A stretch of DNA of 64,000 bases from Isoetes taiwanensis (lineage: Eukaryota > Streptophyta > Lycopodiopsida > Isoetales > Isoetaceae). The stretch covers positions 18,723,873-18,787,872 of the forward strand of contig JAJEKV010000013.1 of the NCBI GenBank assembly GCA_021234155.1. Reading direction: 5' to 3'. A program made the position numbers and the translations under genes. Under the pieces are notes generated by a model. That model ran no database searches and was not told where the DNA came from. It saw only the letters and a list, made by a program, of their open reading frames with translations. This document shows, in pieces, positions 14,085-25,172 of this stretch (its first letter is position 1; each line of letters begins with the position of its first letter).

Positions 14085-14400
14085 ATAGTATACCTTGGAG
14101 GGTTATGTATACCTCAATACTTATAGTATGGTTATGTGTATTACAAAAGGTTATGTATACCTGTTGCATACTAGCATACCTCAATACATATAGTATGGTT
14201 ATGTGTATTACAAAAGGTTATGTATACCTGTTGTATACTAACACAACCAGATTACAATAAGATAACAAGTACTATTATTCTTCTACTATTACTTATAGTA
14301 TGGTTATGTGTATTACAAAAGGTTTTATATACCTGTTGTATACTAACACAACAAGATTACAACAAGATGATAAGTACTATTATTCTTCTACTTTTTACTA
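14085..14400. repeat. Imperfect minisatellite, copy 2
   Basis: Same GGTTATGTATACC/TAGTATGGTTATGTG repeats as 24,440-24,770, close to identical. Confidence 0.8.
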
Positions 14401-14419
14401 TTCAATCATCTAACCAGCT

Positions 14420-14698
14420 TTAAGGCTCCTTGAGATCCTTTTCGATCATGAACATTTGATGCTCTCTATTCCATATAAGATGGATGATAACATCAAAGGG
14501 ATCAAGATAATGGCGAGGATTGAGAGCAACAGTGGTGAGCCAGTCTTCAAGCAGTATATCTCGCTCACGGCACCGCTTGAAGTCCTCATGATTCATCTTG
14601 CAAGTGATAGAATCACGTTCAGGACCAGAATGCGTCATAGTTAGACGGAGGCCAATGTTGCTGCACTCGGCAATTTGATGTATATTTATACCCACCAA
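14420..14698 (-). CDS. Unidentified small ORF, copy 2
   Basis: Counterpart of the frame at 24,761-25,048. The middle (SITCKMNHEDF through HQMFMIE) is conserved, but the first part (CRKC region) is read in another frame and the C-terminus differs (ends KDLKEP instead of GAPSAGSDDSE). The differences fall at CAG/CTG words. Confidence 0.4.
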   Translation of the reverse strand: MVGINIHQIAECSNIGLRLTMTHSGPERDSITCKMNHEDFKRCRERDILLEDWLTTVALNPRHYLDPFDVIIHLIWNREHQMFMIEKDLKEP

Positions 14699-14699
14699 A

Positions 14700-16260
14700 A
14701 TTATTGATGGTATATACCCACCAAAATTATTGATGGTATATACATAGAAATTATTGGATCATATACATACTTGTATGGTACTCGTATAATGGCAATGAAC
14801 ATCAATAATTCACATCATGAAAAGGCACAGACCATGAAAAGGCTCCCTTTGATTTTAACCAAAAAGGATATACACCAAGAGATAGATATTATTGTTGCAA
14901 AGATGACCCCAAGCACGTGTTTCAATCGTCATTCTTGAGTAAATGGGAGGATCACCATCTTCAACTGGCAATAACCAAAAGGATAGCCTTTTCTAAATGT
15001 AATAGCTACATTTTCATAAAATAAAAACTAGCAGAGACAAGAGATCCAATGGAGAGAAGAGAACTGCAAGTGAAAAGGAAAGCACGTATGACATCTTAAA
15101 TTTTATATAGAAGCCTTGATTGGTCTGGAACGCTTTGTCGCATCGTGGTTCGAAATGAACGAACGGATGAATGAGAAAGTTCTGCCAATCATACATTTTG
15201 CATAAAAAATTATGGAGGATAGTCTCAAAGATAGTTGGGGCAACTTGAAAGAACAAGATCATCCCAATTGCATTCTGGAGTTCACATATTACGTTTTGAG
15301 GCCTTGAGAACCAAAATAATCAATGGCACAAGGAATGATTTTGTACCTCTTCCCAAATAGCAAACACAACCTAAACAATTATCAAGCAGGCTTTATTGCA
15401 GTTAGACAACTATACCGATCTGAACAAATACAAAAAAAAAAATTCGCTTGCATATCTTGTGTGGTTAGGTGTATCCGACCAAGTGCAGCTAGTTGGGCAT
15501 GCTCAATGACAATAGAGATACCCTATTTAGAAATTACTCGACTCTTTCAAGAGATCAGATGCATTAATGATTCATGCTCTCATGCAACTCTTTCAGAATG
15601 TAGTTCAAGGCTCTTGCACCATATCTTGCTATCGAGGTTCCTGATTGAAAGGCATTTGTGGAAGACTTTATACTAGACAAGTTTGAGTGTTTGATCGGTC
15701 ATCTTGAGCCTCTCCTCCTATTCGAATTCTATATAAAGGATGGGTGGCCACTCATGTATTACAAGATGAGGCCAGGTCAGTGTAAATAGTTACCCGGCAA
15801 AGGTACCAAAACATGGAAAGAAGATGCAGGGGTTTTTTGACAATCCCAAATGGATCATCTAAAGTTGTTTAACCTCGCGCAGGGTACCGAAATATATCTG
15901 CATTGAGATCATCTATTAAAAAATACATGATCTATTGGCCAGTTGCCTCTATAGGATTGGTACAAACTCATGATCTAGTGCATACATGAATGAGGTTATT
16001 GACTACATAGTCCGCTTTCATGCATGTCTTTCAAGATGTTCCCACAAAAATGTAAGGCTTTTGGCCTCACACCGTGCAACCTTGTTTTGGTTGAGCCGTA
16101 GTTGGTATTCCCGACAAGTATACAAGTCCCCACCTTATGTAGGCCCTACATCATATCGACCATGCAACCCAACGGAAATATTCTATCAATGTTAAGAAGT
16201 CAAGAAATGGATGGTCTTGCTTGTCAGATCACACGATGCTTGTTCTATATGTATAGCTTA
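14700..16260. other. Copy 2 interval without recognisable gene
   Basis: Counterpart of 4,290-5,915. Frames at 15,014-15,262 and 15,323-15,676 are not preserved in copy 1 and look like chance. Confidence 0.5.
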
Positions 16261-16265
16261 TGTTG

Positions 16266-16318
16266 AAGAATAGAATAGAATAGAATAGAATAGAATAGAA
16301 TAGAATAGAATAGAATAG
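16266..16318 (-). repeat. (ATTCT)n microsatellite, LINE 3' tail, copy 2
   Basis: About ten units of AGAAT on the plus strand, read on the minus strand as a TATTC tail right after a short GTTAAAAAAACTATTC sequence. Plant LINEs often end in such simple repeats. The minus strand just upstream reads TTGGTCTCCGTGGACG, a 3'-UTR word also seen in the plus-strand tails at 9,390 and 50,140. Confidence 0.75.
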
Positions 16319-17510
16319 TTTTTTTAACGTCCACGGAGACCAATAGGTCATGGGACCCATACAATGGGCTAGTACAATCATTACTACTAGGATTAAAAAA
16401 CCCCTGCCTCGAAAGGTTTTCAAGGGAAAAACCTTTGCAGTAATGATGGTACTAGACAAACGGAGATAATGACTACTGAGGGCTCAGTAATTGCAGATGT
16501 TTATCTAGAACCTCAAGTATGTATAATGCCAAGTCATGCACAGATGGTGCTCTGAGAAGTTGTGGAAGCGTAGAATGGAATGCTAAGGTCAAAAAAATGA
16601 TTAGGACTATCTCAAAAGCAGGGCAACTTCGAAGAGTATGGCTTTCATCTTCAATAACCGTAGAATCGCAACGCACATAGTCTCGCACGCGCAAGAATTG
16701 CGCTCCCATCTAATTGTCTCAATCAGTAGACCTTTGTGGGACCCCATGTTTAATTGATGCAATAGCTACAAGCTTGTTCCTGGACAATGAAGCAAGCAAA
16801 TAAGCTTGGGGCCCTGGTGCCAAGGTGGGATTTATCTGTGCATGATAATGACCAGTTTTCATTTGGACCAAAGTAACTGCGTCCCATATCTTTTGAGAAA
16901 AACGACCATTGAGATATTGTTGCAAAAGCTCAGGATCAGACTGGCAAGCATCAGGCAGTGCTCTGGTTGCACAGCCCAACGGGCAAACCATGTAGTGCAA
17001 TGCTCTTTCAACATCGTTTCAAACGCTGAGGAGATTCAGCCATGGCAAGTGCAAGAACAGGATACCTAACATCATCCATGTGGTGCACCTTGCAGATATA
17101 GTGAAGATGGCGCTTCATGGCAGAATGTTGAAGAGGCCAAAAACCTGTCTCTTGTAAAAGAATAGCATCGGACACCGTTGTTTTAACTCCGAGGCTGTAA
17201 GTGAGAAAGGACTTTTGCACCCGCTCCAAGCTCTCCCAAATACTAGCACTAATGGCAGGCCCCCACACTTCAGAACCATACAGTAAAACAGGCTCTACCA
17301 AAGCCCGAAACAAGTGGGCTTTCCGTGGCCAATCATGAATTTCTGCGCGAAAACAATTGTTTTGCATTGCATAGAGTGCTCTCCATCCAGCAGCCACCCG
17401 CTTGGTAATACACTGTTCCCAAAGTGTGTTCTTACATAATTCTACACCAAGATACTTGTAGCCCTCCAAGCTAGACCCCATACAAGATCCAAGCCTTCCT
17501 TGTTATGAAG
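16319..17510 (-). pseudogene. 5'-truncated LINE, RT C-terminal region (copy 2)
   Basis: Non-LTR retrotransposon fragment on the minus strand. The longest open part (17,481-17,008) reads EGYKYLGVELCKN, then LVEPVLLYGSEVWG, which is the region just after the reverse-transcriptase palm in plant-type LINE ORF2. Further frames (17,000-16,719 and 16,709-16,473) continue the C-terminus and end in a Cys/His segment (CDST...ESHTLRSCPAF) like the C-terminal zinc-binding region of LINEs. Frameshifts separate the pieces. The 3' end is the ATTCT tail at 16,266; the 5' part of ORF2 and all of ORF1 are absent, as is usual for incomplete reverse transcription. I found no convincing target-site duplication. 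Confidence 0.8.
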
Positions 17511-17644
17511 AGGTACTTATTTCTTGGTCGAAGCTTATATCTAAAAAAGGTACCGCTTATGCACACAGTATCACAATTGTTGGAGTAACAAGTGGAAACC
17601 ATTTGCTAACATCCATGGTACCAATATTTAAAAACAATAGACTA

Positions 17645-17649
17645 TGGTT
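17645..17649. repeat. TRIM target-site duplication, left
   Basis: TGGTT directly before the left LTR; its partner is at 18,120-18,124. Confidence 0.9.
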
Positions 17650-17807
17650 TGTAACGGACCCATGGTAGACCGCTCGAGTATTCGAACCTTGAATGTGCCT
17701 GTGGGGCGTTCCCGAGATACCGGCATAAATAGGTAGAAGCGACTACTCATAAACGTCTAGACAGTTTTGCCCAGTTGGTTAAGGGCATGTCGGTTAGGAA
17801 CGTCACA
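17650..17807 (+). repeat. TRIM left LTR
   Basis: 158 bp, TGTAACGG...GTCACA. Seven differences from the right LTR. Confidence 0.95.
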
Positions 17808-17809
17808 GT

Positions 17810-17821
17810 TGGTATCAGAGC
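17810..17821 (+). promoter_or_regulatory. Primer-binding site (tRNA-iMet)
   Basis: TGGTATCAGAGC, the standard plant LTR-retrotransposon primer-binding site for initiator Met tRNA, two bases after the left LTR. Confidence 0.92.
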
Positions 17822-17961
17822 AGGTCTCGAGTTCGAGTCTCCATGAGTGCCTATATGCATGGGTAATTTGCAAAGACTTGGTAATCATTGTGACATGGTA
17901 TGACATGGACATGGTATAGCCTTGGATGCTCGAGGACGAGCACAGTTCTAGTGGGAGAGAC

Positions 17962-18119
17962 TGTAACGGACCCATGGTAGACCACTCGAGTATTCGAACC
18001 TTGAATGTGCATGTGGGGCGTTCCCGAGACACCGGCATAAATGGGTAGAAGCGACTACTCATAAACGTTTAGACGGTTTTGCCCAGTTGGTTAAGGGCAT
18101 GTCGGTTAGGAACGTTACA
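17962..18119 (+). repeat. TRIM right LTR
   Basis: 158 bp, TGTAACGG...GTTACA. Preceded by the purine-rich GTGGGAGAGAC. Confidence 0.95.
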
Positions 18120-18124
18120 TGGTT
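18120..18124. repeat. TRIM target-site duplication, right
   Basis: TGGTT directly after the right LTR; it matches 17,645-17,649. Confidence 0.9.
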
Positions 18125-19710
18125 GGTCAGTTGAGAACGTGTCGTCAAATGTGATGATCTCGACTAATGTAGGAATCTAACTGTAGGAATTACTGGCAAA
18201 AGAAGCCACCAATATTGGTGAACATTCTTGAGCTTGAGCTCGGTGGCTTAGCTTAAAATTCTCAAAATTGTATTACTCTCTCGAATTATTTAGATCGTAT
18301 TTTATTGTGTTATGCTCAAGTTTCAAGTAATAAGAACTATGGTCATAATCCCTTGAGTTTATTATTGTCATAGTGTTATTCCTAGTAGTCGTACAGTCTA
18401 GTTGATGACATGAAAAAACTTGAGCAAAAGCCTTGTTAAGATTTATACTACTAGTAGTCTTATACAGGCAGGAGAGTTGGTTGATAACATAAAAGGCAAT
18501 CTTTCTTTCACCCCAATTCTATATATGATGTATTGCTTTCGATGCAAACTCATAATGAACTTACAACTGCTCAAATGCAGGGATCCCACAACAGAAGCTA
18601 AGGGAACATCGTGGATTATTGGTGTTTCTACCTACTTTGGGTAAGGCAACCCTAAGCGCACTCTGGACATCATTGCTTCCTTTTACAAAGTACTTTGTAA
18701 GCTATCTATGCGAGCATGTAAAGATCATGTTTTTGTATTATCTATGTAAAAATTTGGCCAGATCAAATGTTTGAAGACCAGACAGAGTTGCTACATGTTA
18801 TATTGTAGCATTCTGAAGTCTGAAACCCAAGTTTTGCTCAAATTGTTGGTTCTTTGAGGTGCATATTTTCTACATGATTTAATATAGTTAAGAAGTTTGC
18901 CAATTGTAAGCCATCAATCTTTTGTAGATATACATCAAAGTGGATGTAATATGCCGGTCCTATTTTATCATGTTTCCATTGTCATGGCTGATGATATGGA
19001 ACTTCTTTATTTAGTTCCCTATCTCTTGTTGTAGTTGATTCTTTGCTTCCCTTCAAAACCAATTTTTATGTAACAAATCGAAGCTCATGGGCAAATGATG
19101 TTGGCTCATTTTGGTTTATTATCAAATGATATTGGTCATCAAATTATAAATATTGTTTTTACTAAAATTGTCCCTATATAGGTAATGCCGAATACACACT
19201 CAGTGCGAACCATGATGAATCTAGAAAAACAATTACATGACTCTATTATCCTGAACTAACATCTTAAATATTCTGTAGAACATAAATGTTGTTGTAAAAG
19301 CCCTATCGCAAAGAAATAAAGCTCTTTGTGGAGGTAAAACTACCACTTTTATTTATTGACAAAGATAGAACTGGTAGTTATTGGGGTGGTAGCATAGCAT
19401 GAAAAATAGCTTTCTTGCTGGATTATGTCGTGTCTTAGTACATTGTCTGAAGTCTCAGAATCTAAAATTCAAATTTAAATAAAAGATATAGTAAATTGTT
19501 CTCGGCTACCATTCTCAGACAACGAGAATCAAGTGGCGATGACAAGTTCATTTGTAGGGTTCTTTAAAATGATTACTTCCTGACGAAAACTCGCACCTTG
19601 GACCATATAAGAGTAAGATGCACTAAGTTGAATTAACTTTCCTAGATTAGCTAAATGTGACAGTTTGCCAGCATTCTTATGATTGCCACCATTTTTTCCC
19701 TTCAAAACAG
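18125..19710. other. Copy 2 AT-rich interval, no gene seen
   Basis: Counterpart of 7,746-9,330; no conserved coding frame or structural element identified. Confidence 0.6.
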
Positions 19711-19729
19711 AAGTTTTTTAATCTGAACA

Positions 19730-19822
19730 GTAATACGTCAGCTGGGCTCCTTTGTTACGTCCCATAGTCCGATTTGTCTCCTGGCCAATAAAAGCCATTC
19801 GATTCAATTCAATTCCATTTTG
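19730..19822 (+). mobile_element. LINE 3' tail relic, plus strand (copy 2)
   Basis: Counterpart of 9,350-9,450, with CAATAAAAGCC followed by ATTCGATTCAATTCAATTC. Confidence 0.55.
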
Positions 19823-20222
19823 GCAAAATAAGTTTTTGAGTTGGTGCATATACAAGTTACACCTTTGACATGAATTGCTTGTACTTTAAATTATAAACTA
19901 GATGTTATGAAATGATGTCAAACGTGGCATACATCTCTTAAAAGAATTGTAGATTATGTAGGCGTCGCGACAAACCAACAAGTAATACAAGTCAAAGTTT
20001 CAAGTTCTCAACAATCTTGTTAGGTTAGTCTCTAGTGTATCTTGTAATAGTCACCAGACCGTTATATTAGACATGTTAACATAATGGATCGGGTGTTTAA
20101 CATAATCTGATGCTAGAAACATTAATGTAACGGATTGAATGTGAAGTAAAGTTTTAAAAAATCAGTTATGTCATCAATTAACATAACAAAATGTGTGAAC
20201 CAACTCTGAAATTATACCTAAA

Positions 20223-20250
20223 CCAGTTATGGTGCCCGGCGTTGCCGGGC
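20223..20250 (-). mobile_element. Helitron 3' terminus (copy 2)
   Basis: On the minus strand a perfect 7-bp-stem hairpin GCCCGGC-AAC-GCCGGGC is followed by seven bases (ACCATAA), then CTGG and a T: the Helitron 3' signature (hairpin, short spacer, CTRR, T of the AT target). The element would extend towards higher coordinates. At 53,874/53,875 the same flank occurs without this end and continues A|T, which looks like an empty site. Confidence 0.75.
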
Positions 20251-22295
20251 GCTAGCGACCATTTGTTAGAGTTCATCTGTATAAAGTATCAAACTCTTGC
20301 AACGTTGGAAAAAGTCATGGAAGTAGAATTAGTTGAGAATGGAGTTTGTATTCAAATGCATGAATTGCCTGCATGCCTTTGTTCATAAATTTAAAAAAGG
20401 GGGACGATAATGAAAAGGTTATATTCTAGTAAAATATGTAGCATGAAGTGGTTCTATTGATTTGGTTCCATCAATAGTACCAGATTGGGCAATGGATACT
20501 GACATAAATAGATTTACAGATTATATAGTCATAATTGAATCAAATCTGGATAATGTGCCTTATTAAAAATATAACCAATAATGGTCATTAGTAACATGTA
20601 GAGAAATATGTAGGTTGAAGAATTCTAGAACATTTTTTTTCCTTCTTCTCTTTATTCAGCATATTTATGGTGATGCTCGAGACGTAGAAGGGTATGAAGT
20701 TACAATGGCGGAAGTGGAATTTGTTGCATAACATACCTGTATTTGAGTAGTTCTGGGCCAACTGTACTAACAATTGGCCCAAATAAGACTTGAAGTATAA
20801 ATGCAATAAATATTGATTGTATGCATGCAAAAATACATCTCGTTATAATGTTTTGTAGTTGTTGCTAAGCTTTTATGAATAATTTCATATGTGTAGAGTT
20901 CGCATAAATTTGAATACTCTTGTGTTGTTACAATGTACATGTACTAAATGGTACCAGTTAGCTTCAAAAATATATTGATGGCTATGAGGTTTTTGCCGAA
21001 GGCGCCACTGCCTAGCCGAAGGCGCCAAGCCTAAGCCCCTCGGATGCTAGCATTAGATCTGCGCCAGGGAGTTTTTGCGTTGTTGTAAGCCCAATCCGGC
21101 CCCAATTTTGCCATCGTACCTACATCAACAATCCTGCCCAAGTAGTCCGATAGCTCCAGTATCTTTGCCCCCAGCCCACCAGCTCCAAATCTCTCTTCCC
21201 AGCCCAGCAGCCTCGCGCTTCATCAATGGCCGCTTTACCAGGTACAGTACAACCCGCCCCTTTGCTTTTGCTCTGCCTCCTTAGCCTTGGATCGATCTTC
21301 CTTTGCCTGCAGTAGCAGGTCAATTTCACAGGTTTCAATTCTTGATTGCCTCTAGCTATGCTTTGATTACCCTAGATTACTTGCTTGCTTGGCTTGATTT
21401 CATATAAGGGGGGGTCACCATCAATGGTCCACTTAAGGATCAAATCCTTGTATCAGGCAGCTCCTTAATCCAATTTAACTGATTCAAATTAGCTACATGT
21501 GCCTTGACTCATGCCATACAAGATAAAACAAGAAAAAATCAGAAAAAATGTTGTATTCATCTCCTAAGAACCTGTTAAACATGCCTAGTTTATGCACCAT
21601 AATTGTCCATCATGATCCCTGAATGTCCAAGCCTGATACAAACTGAAGCACAGAAAATGAACCACAAGCTTACCTTAATGGACCTCTTCTTTGTCTTTTT
21701 GGACCTGCCGTGCAACACCATTGGACCAAACAGAAGCTTGGGTAGACCACATATGATTTGTAAATGACTGTTATTTTGTTAAAAACTATTCTCAATTCCT
21801 GTTGGGGGATGGGAGGCAATGATCCTCCTCAGCCTTCTGTAGGCTAATATCCATGCATCCCCTGCAGCACCCCAAGAAACTCATCAGTCCAGGAGTTTGA
21901 ATTGTTAGGCAACACTTGTTAACATGTTGCTTAACAATCCAAACTCCACAAGCAATTACATAACAAATACTTACCTGCACAATCGAATTGGACAAATGAA
22001 TTTGCAAATACAACAGAAAGCATGATGTCTGAAAATACATATACACAACTTAAGCATTCAGCCATCATAAACATGGTTTCTAAGAAGATAAAGATATCAT
22101 TGATTTTGTTATACCTCTATAAGAAAGAAACAATGTTGAACACAGCTCCCAAAAGATGACAGAAATTAAGATTGTCATGGAATTCAACAACACCTACATT
22201 GAAGTTACATTATAGTGATCAATATCCCAAAACAAGAGTTGAATGCAACAAGAACAAAGACCAAAATGTTGCATGGTCTGGAGGCTAAGTTAGGT

Positions 22296-24408
22296 TTAGA
22301 GAATTGCCTGATCTTTTTGGTATAGCACATCCAGCCTCCTGGTTTTCTTTAAGGGCTGTTCTGATCCAGAACTTGCCTCAGAATCACTTCCAGCTCCATG
22401 ATATTCACCATGGACAATACCATTGTCTTCTCCAACATCCCTTCCATGATAAGCATCTGGAATAGACCAGTATCCTTCTGGATCATCCTCGTATTCTCTA
22501 TGTGTTGCTGCGGCCCTTCTCTTCTCCAATAAGTGATCCCAAGAACATTCATGAGTGTCCTCAATTGAACACCCAAAACAAGTGCCATCTTCTTGGCTAT
22601 CCATGGTCTGAACATTATGCACATGTTCATTGTGCACCTCTTCTTCATGCACATGTTCATTGTGCACCTCTTCATTGCCTTCTACAATATGGTCAGCAGG
22701 CCTATAAAACATATCAGCATTAAATAAAGAGTCTAAATGAGGATTTGTTGTAGCAGCTGCATGTCTCCTTTGCCTTAATCTCCATTTGGCCTTTGACCTA
22801 GCATCCAAAACAGGTTGAGGCAGTATTTTTTCATCTCCAAACAACTGGCCTACAGTGAATTTGCATTTACCTTGTGCATCATAAATCAGAGTCCTATACC
22901 TAGCTGACATCCTTTCATAATTTGCCTCTGCAACTTTTTGTGCCTCCTTGGCAGCCTTCACAATTGCCTTTCTTTTATTCTCTTGCTCCTTAGCCATCTT
23001 CTTCTCTGCTGCCAATCTCTTTTTTTCTGTTACTCTCTCAGCTCTAACCTTAGCAGCCTCTACCTTTCTTCTGTCCTCTTCAATTCTTGCACTAATCATC
23101 TGATCCGAAGTGATAAATAACTTATCAGCAAGCAATTCTGGTAGCCTAGACCTTTTAGCTCTTGGCAGCATGTCAACAACAGCAGGAGTTGGTACATGTG
23201 GATGAGCAGATGGCATTAATTGTGGTGCTGGATCAGAGATTACATGATCAGAGATTAAGGCAAAGGAGACAGTAGGGGCTGCAACAGCATGCTCCAAAAT
23301 ATTGGAGCGAGTATTTTCATTCAGATTTGGTTGAGGCATTGAAGGATCTTCAAGAATAGGTCCATTCTCCTCAATGTCATTATCAGCAGCATCATCTTCA
23401 CTGTCCTGCACAATAAGATCATTAGCAAATGGATCAGGAGAAACAGCAGTTGGATTGAAGGGCAGATCCCTGTCTTTGCAAAGCCAGCAGTAATATTGGA
23501 AGGAGTCAAACACTCCTTCAATGATGTAGACACCATCATAGCCATATCCTCTTTTGTAGGTTCATGCTTTGGTCCAGCATGCATGTAAACACCCCTGTTC
23601 CTTCTAAAACGAGTCTTGAATGGAAAGAAGCATGATACATCAAGAGGCTGCAATTTATGGATAGTGTGAGGAGGTAAGCAAAGGATATGGAGACCAATTC
23701 TCTTGGCATGTTGGATGGCTTTCAAGCTGACATGACTCCCATGGCCATCACAAATAAGCAAATGTGGTCTATTTTCAGAAATTCCACCTGGAACATTTGC
23801 TGCAAAATGGTCAAGCCATGCATCAAACAACTCATGTGTAATCCATGTTTTTTGCTGGTAGGCCATGGCTGCACCAGGCTCACAGCCTGCCATTAAACTA
23901 TCCCTCATCCTCTTTCCCTTGAATACATAACAACCTGGCATCACATGTCCTGCTACACTAACACAACATAGAACTTTTAGCCATTCTCTATTCTTAGGAA
24001 TATGCTCACACACATTCCTATCTCCTCGTCTAGCAAGGATCCTAACACTTTTTCTGCCACCAGCTTGCACTCCAGTCTCGTCACAGTTCCATATAGTGGC
24101 TGCACTCAAGTTTAGATCAGTCTGCAACTTTCTTAAGGCAAGGTAGAAACCCTCCAAGTTAGTAGAGTTCATTGCTTTGACCCTCTGGACCTCCACACAT
24201 TGTGGTGATCTCAAAGTCAGCTCGGGATTCCTCTTTTTGGACCCTCTCCACCATGATCTTCCTGGAAGACATCTTTAAATAGTTTGTCTATTAATACACA
24301 TTTCACTGACTTTCTCCCTTTCAATAATTCTAAAGTTACTCCTCTGCCCTCATCAGCACATTGATGACAGTATTGGACAAAAGAACTTTCCTCCAAGCAG
24401 AGTTTCAT
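22296..24408 (-). pseudogene. pogo/Tigger-like DDE transposase (best copy)
   Basis: DNA transposase of the Tc1/mariner superfamily, pogo/Tigger branch, which would cut and rejoin element ends in the nucleus. Reading starts near 24,408 (MKLCLEE) with a helix-turn-helix-like segment and shifts frame near 24,265, where a GRSWWRG...KKRNPELTLR stretch typical of the CENP-B/Tc5 HTH follows. The DDE_1 core runs 24,214-23,530: first Asp in NCDETGV, second in LLICDGHGSH, third in HKLQPLDV, with 35 residues between the last two. A second frameshift near 23,480 leads into a 405-residue frame whose C-terminal part is unusual: acidic, then a Lys/Arg/Glu-rich coiled coil (about IEEDRRK to YERM), then a 10-residue repeat around EEVHNEHVH. 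Copy 2 has one more base at the second shift and reads through, so that shift may be an error. Stop TAA at 22,296-22,298. No terminal inverted repeats were located. Confidence 0.85.
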
Positions 24409-24439
24409 TAAATTTGGAATTCTGAAGACAAGTTGGAAT

Positions 24440-24770
24440 AATTTTTATATAGTATACCTTGGAGGGTTATGTATACCTCAATACTTATAGTATGGTTATG
24501 TGTATTACAAAAGGTTATGTATACCTATTGCATACTAGCATACCTCAATACATATAGTATGGTTATGTGTATCACAAAAGGTTATGTATACCTGTTGTAT
24601 ACTAACACAACCAGATTACAATAAGATAACAAGTACTATTATTCTTCTACTATTACTTATAGTATGGTTATGTGTATTACAAAAGGTTTTATATACCTGT
24701 TGTATACTAACACAACCAGATTACAACAAGATGATAAGTACTATTATTCTTCTACTCTTACTATTCTGAA
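24440..24770. repeat. Imperfect minisatellite (GGTTATGTATACC family), copy 3
   Basis: Three imperfect repeats beginning TATAGTATGGTTATGTG start at 24,486, 24,553 and 24,658, each followed by a TATACCTGTTG/TATACTAACACAAC stretch. It separates the transposase from the small ORF. Counterparts lie at about 14,085-14,400 and 3,865-4,085. Confidence 0.85.
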
Positions 24771-25048
24771 TCATCAGAACCAGCAGAAGGCGCTCCAGAG
24801 ATCCTTTCGATCATGAACATTTGATGCTCTCTATTCCATATAAGATGGATGATAACATCAAAGGGATCAAGATAATGGCGAGGATTGAGAGCAACAGTGG
24901 TGAGCCAGTCTTCAAGCAGTATATCTCGCTCACGCGGACGCAGCTTGAAGTCCTCATGATTCATCTTGCAAGTGATAGAATCAACGTTCAGGACCGAATC
25001 GTCATAGTTAGGCGGAGGCCAATGTTCTTTGCACTTTCGGCAATTTGA
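24761..25048 (-). CDS. Unidentified small ORF upstream of transposase
   Basis: Not recognised. An open frame runs about 90 codons from at least 25,048 to a stop at 24,761. It contains a CxxC pair (CRKC), then EHWPPPNYDDS, a further Cys (SITCKMNHED), a hydrophobic helix-rich middle (LDPFDVIIHLIWNREHQMFM) and a Ser/Asp-rich end. The spacing CxxC...CxxxH could be a zinc-binding fold, but that is inference. The same frame, with SITCKMNHEDF and LDPFDVIIHLIWNREHQMFM intact, occurs in copy 2. It lies about 350 bp upstream of the transposase on the same strand, across a minisatellite, so it may be an accessory ORF or a separate 5' exon of the element. Confidence 0.45.
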   Translation of the reverse strand, partial: SNCRKCKEHWPPPNYDDSVLNVDSITCKMNHEDFKLRPRERDILLEDWLTTVALNPRHYLDPFDVIIHLIWNREHQMFMIERISGAPSAGSDDSE

Positions 25049-25049
25049 T

Positions 25050-25115
25050 GTATATTTATACCCACCAAAATTATTGATGGTATATACCCACCAAAATTAT
25101 TGATGGTATATACAT
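25050..25115. repeat. 26-bp tandem duplication
   Basis: TACCCACCAAAATTATTGAT followed by GGTATA occurs twice in a row. The same pair is in copy 2 (about 14,688-14,745) and copy 1 (about 4,376-4,430), so the duplication predates the array. Confidence 0.8.
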
Positions 25116-25172
25116 AGAAATTATTGGATCATATACATACTTGTATGGTATTTTCGTATAATGGCAATGAAC

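Larger units (their letters stand above)
17650..18119 (+). mobile_element. TRIM: miniature non-autonomous LTR retrotransposon
   Basis: A structurally complete terminal-repeat retrotransposon in miniature, 470 bp with no coding capacity. It has two 158-bp direct LTRs (17,650-17,807 and 17,962-18,119) that begin TGTAACGG and end in CA; a primer-binding site TGGTATCAGAGC one step inside the left LTR, complementary to the 3' end of plant initiator-methionine tRNA; a 154-bp interior; a short purine tract GTGGGAGAGA before the right LTR; and a perfect 5-bp target duplication TGGTT on both sides. Replication would need reverse transcriptase and integrase from an autonomous element elsewhere. The LTRs differ at 7 of 158 positions, six of them transitions. 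It sits just downstream of the LINE fragment. Confidence 0.95.
10218..20593. repeat. Tandem 10.3-kb unit, copy 2
   Basis: Second full unit, 10,376 bp against 10,217 bp for copy 1. It holds the best-preserved TRIM element and Helitron 3' hairpin of the array, but its transposase is broken at many CAG/CTG positions compared with copy 3. Confidence 0.95.

Noticed and set aside
5895-17560. Target-site duplication for the array LINE (AGCTTAT at the 3' flank and near 17,533)
   Set aside because: Only seven bases match and the 5' edge is uncertain.
17768-17850. tRNA-like A and B boxes (GCCCAGTTGGTTAAGGGC and GAGTTCGAGTCTCC) suggesting a tRNA gene or SINE
   Set aside because: The A-box-like word lies in the LTR and recurs in the second LTR; the LTRs, primer-binding site and target duplication explain the region as a TRIM. 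No cloverleaf can be drawn.
22349-22675. Minus frame with repeated CTMNMCMKKR
   Set aside because: A shadow of the transposase C-terminal repeat (EEVHNEHVH) in another frame.
24614-24624. Helitron 5' junction GA|TTACAATAA
   Set aside because: The word is part of a minisatellite present on both sides of the supposed junction, so I keep it only as a weak candidate and not as a feature.
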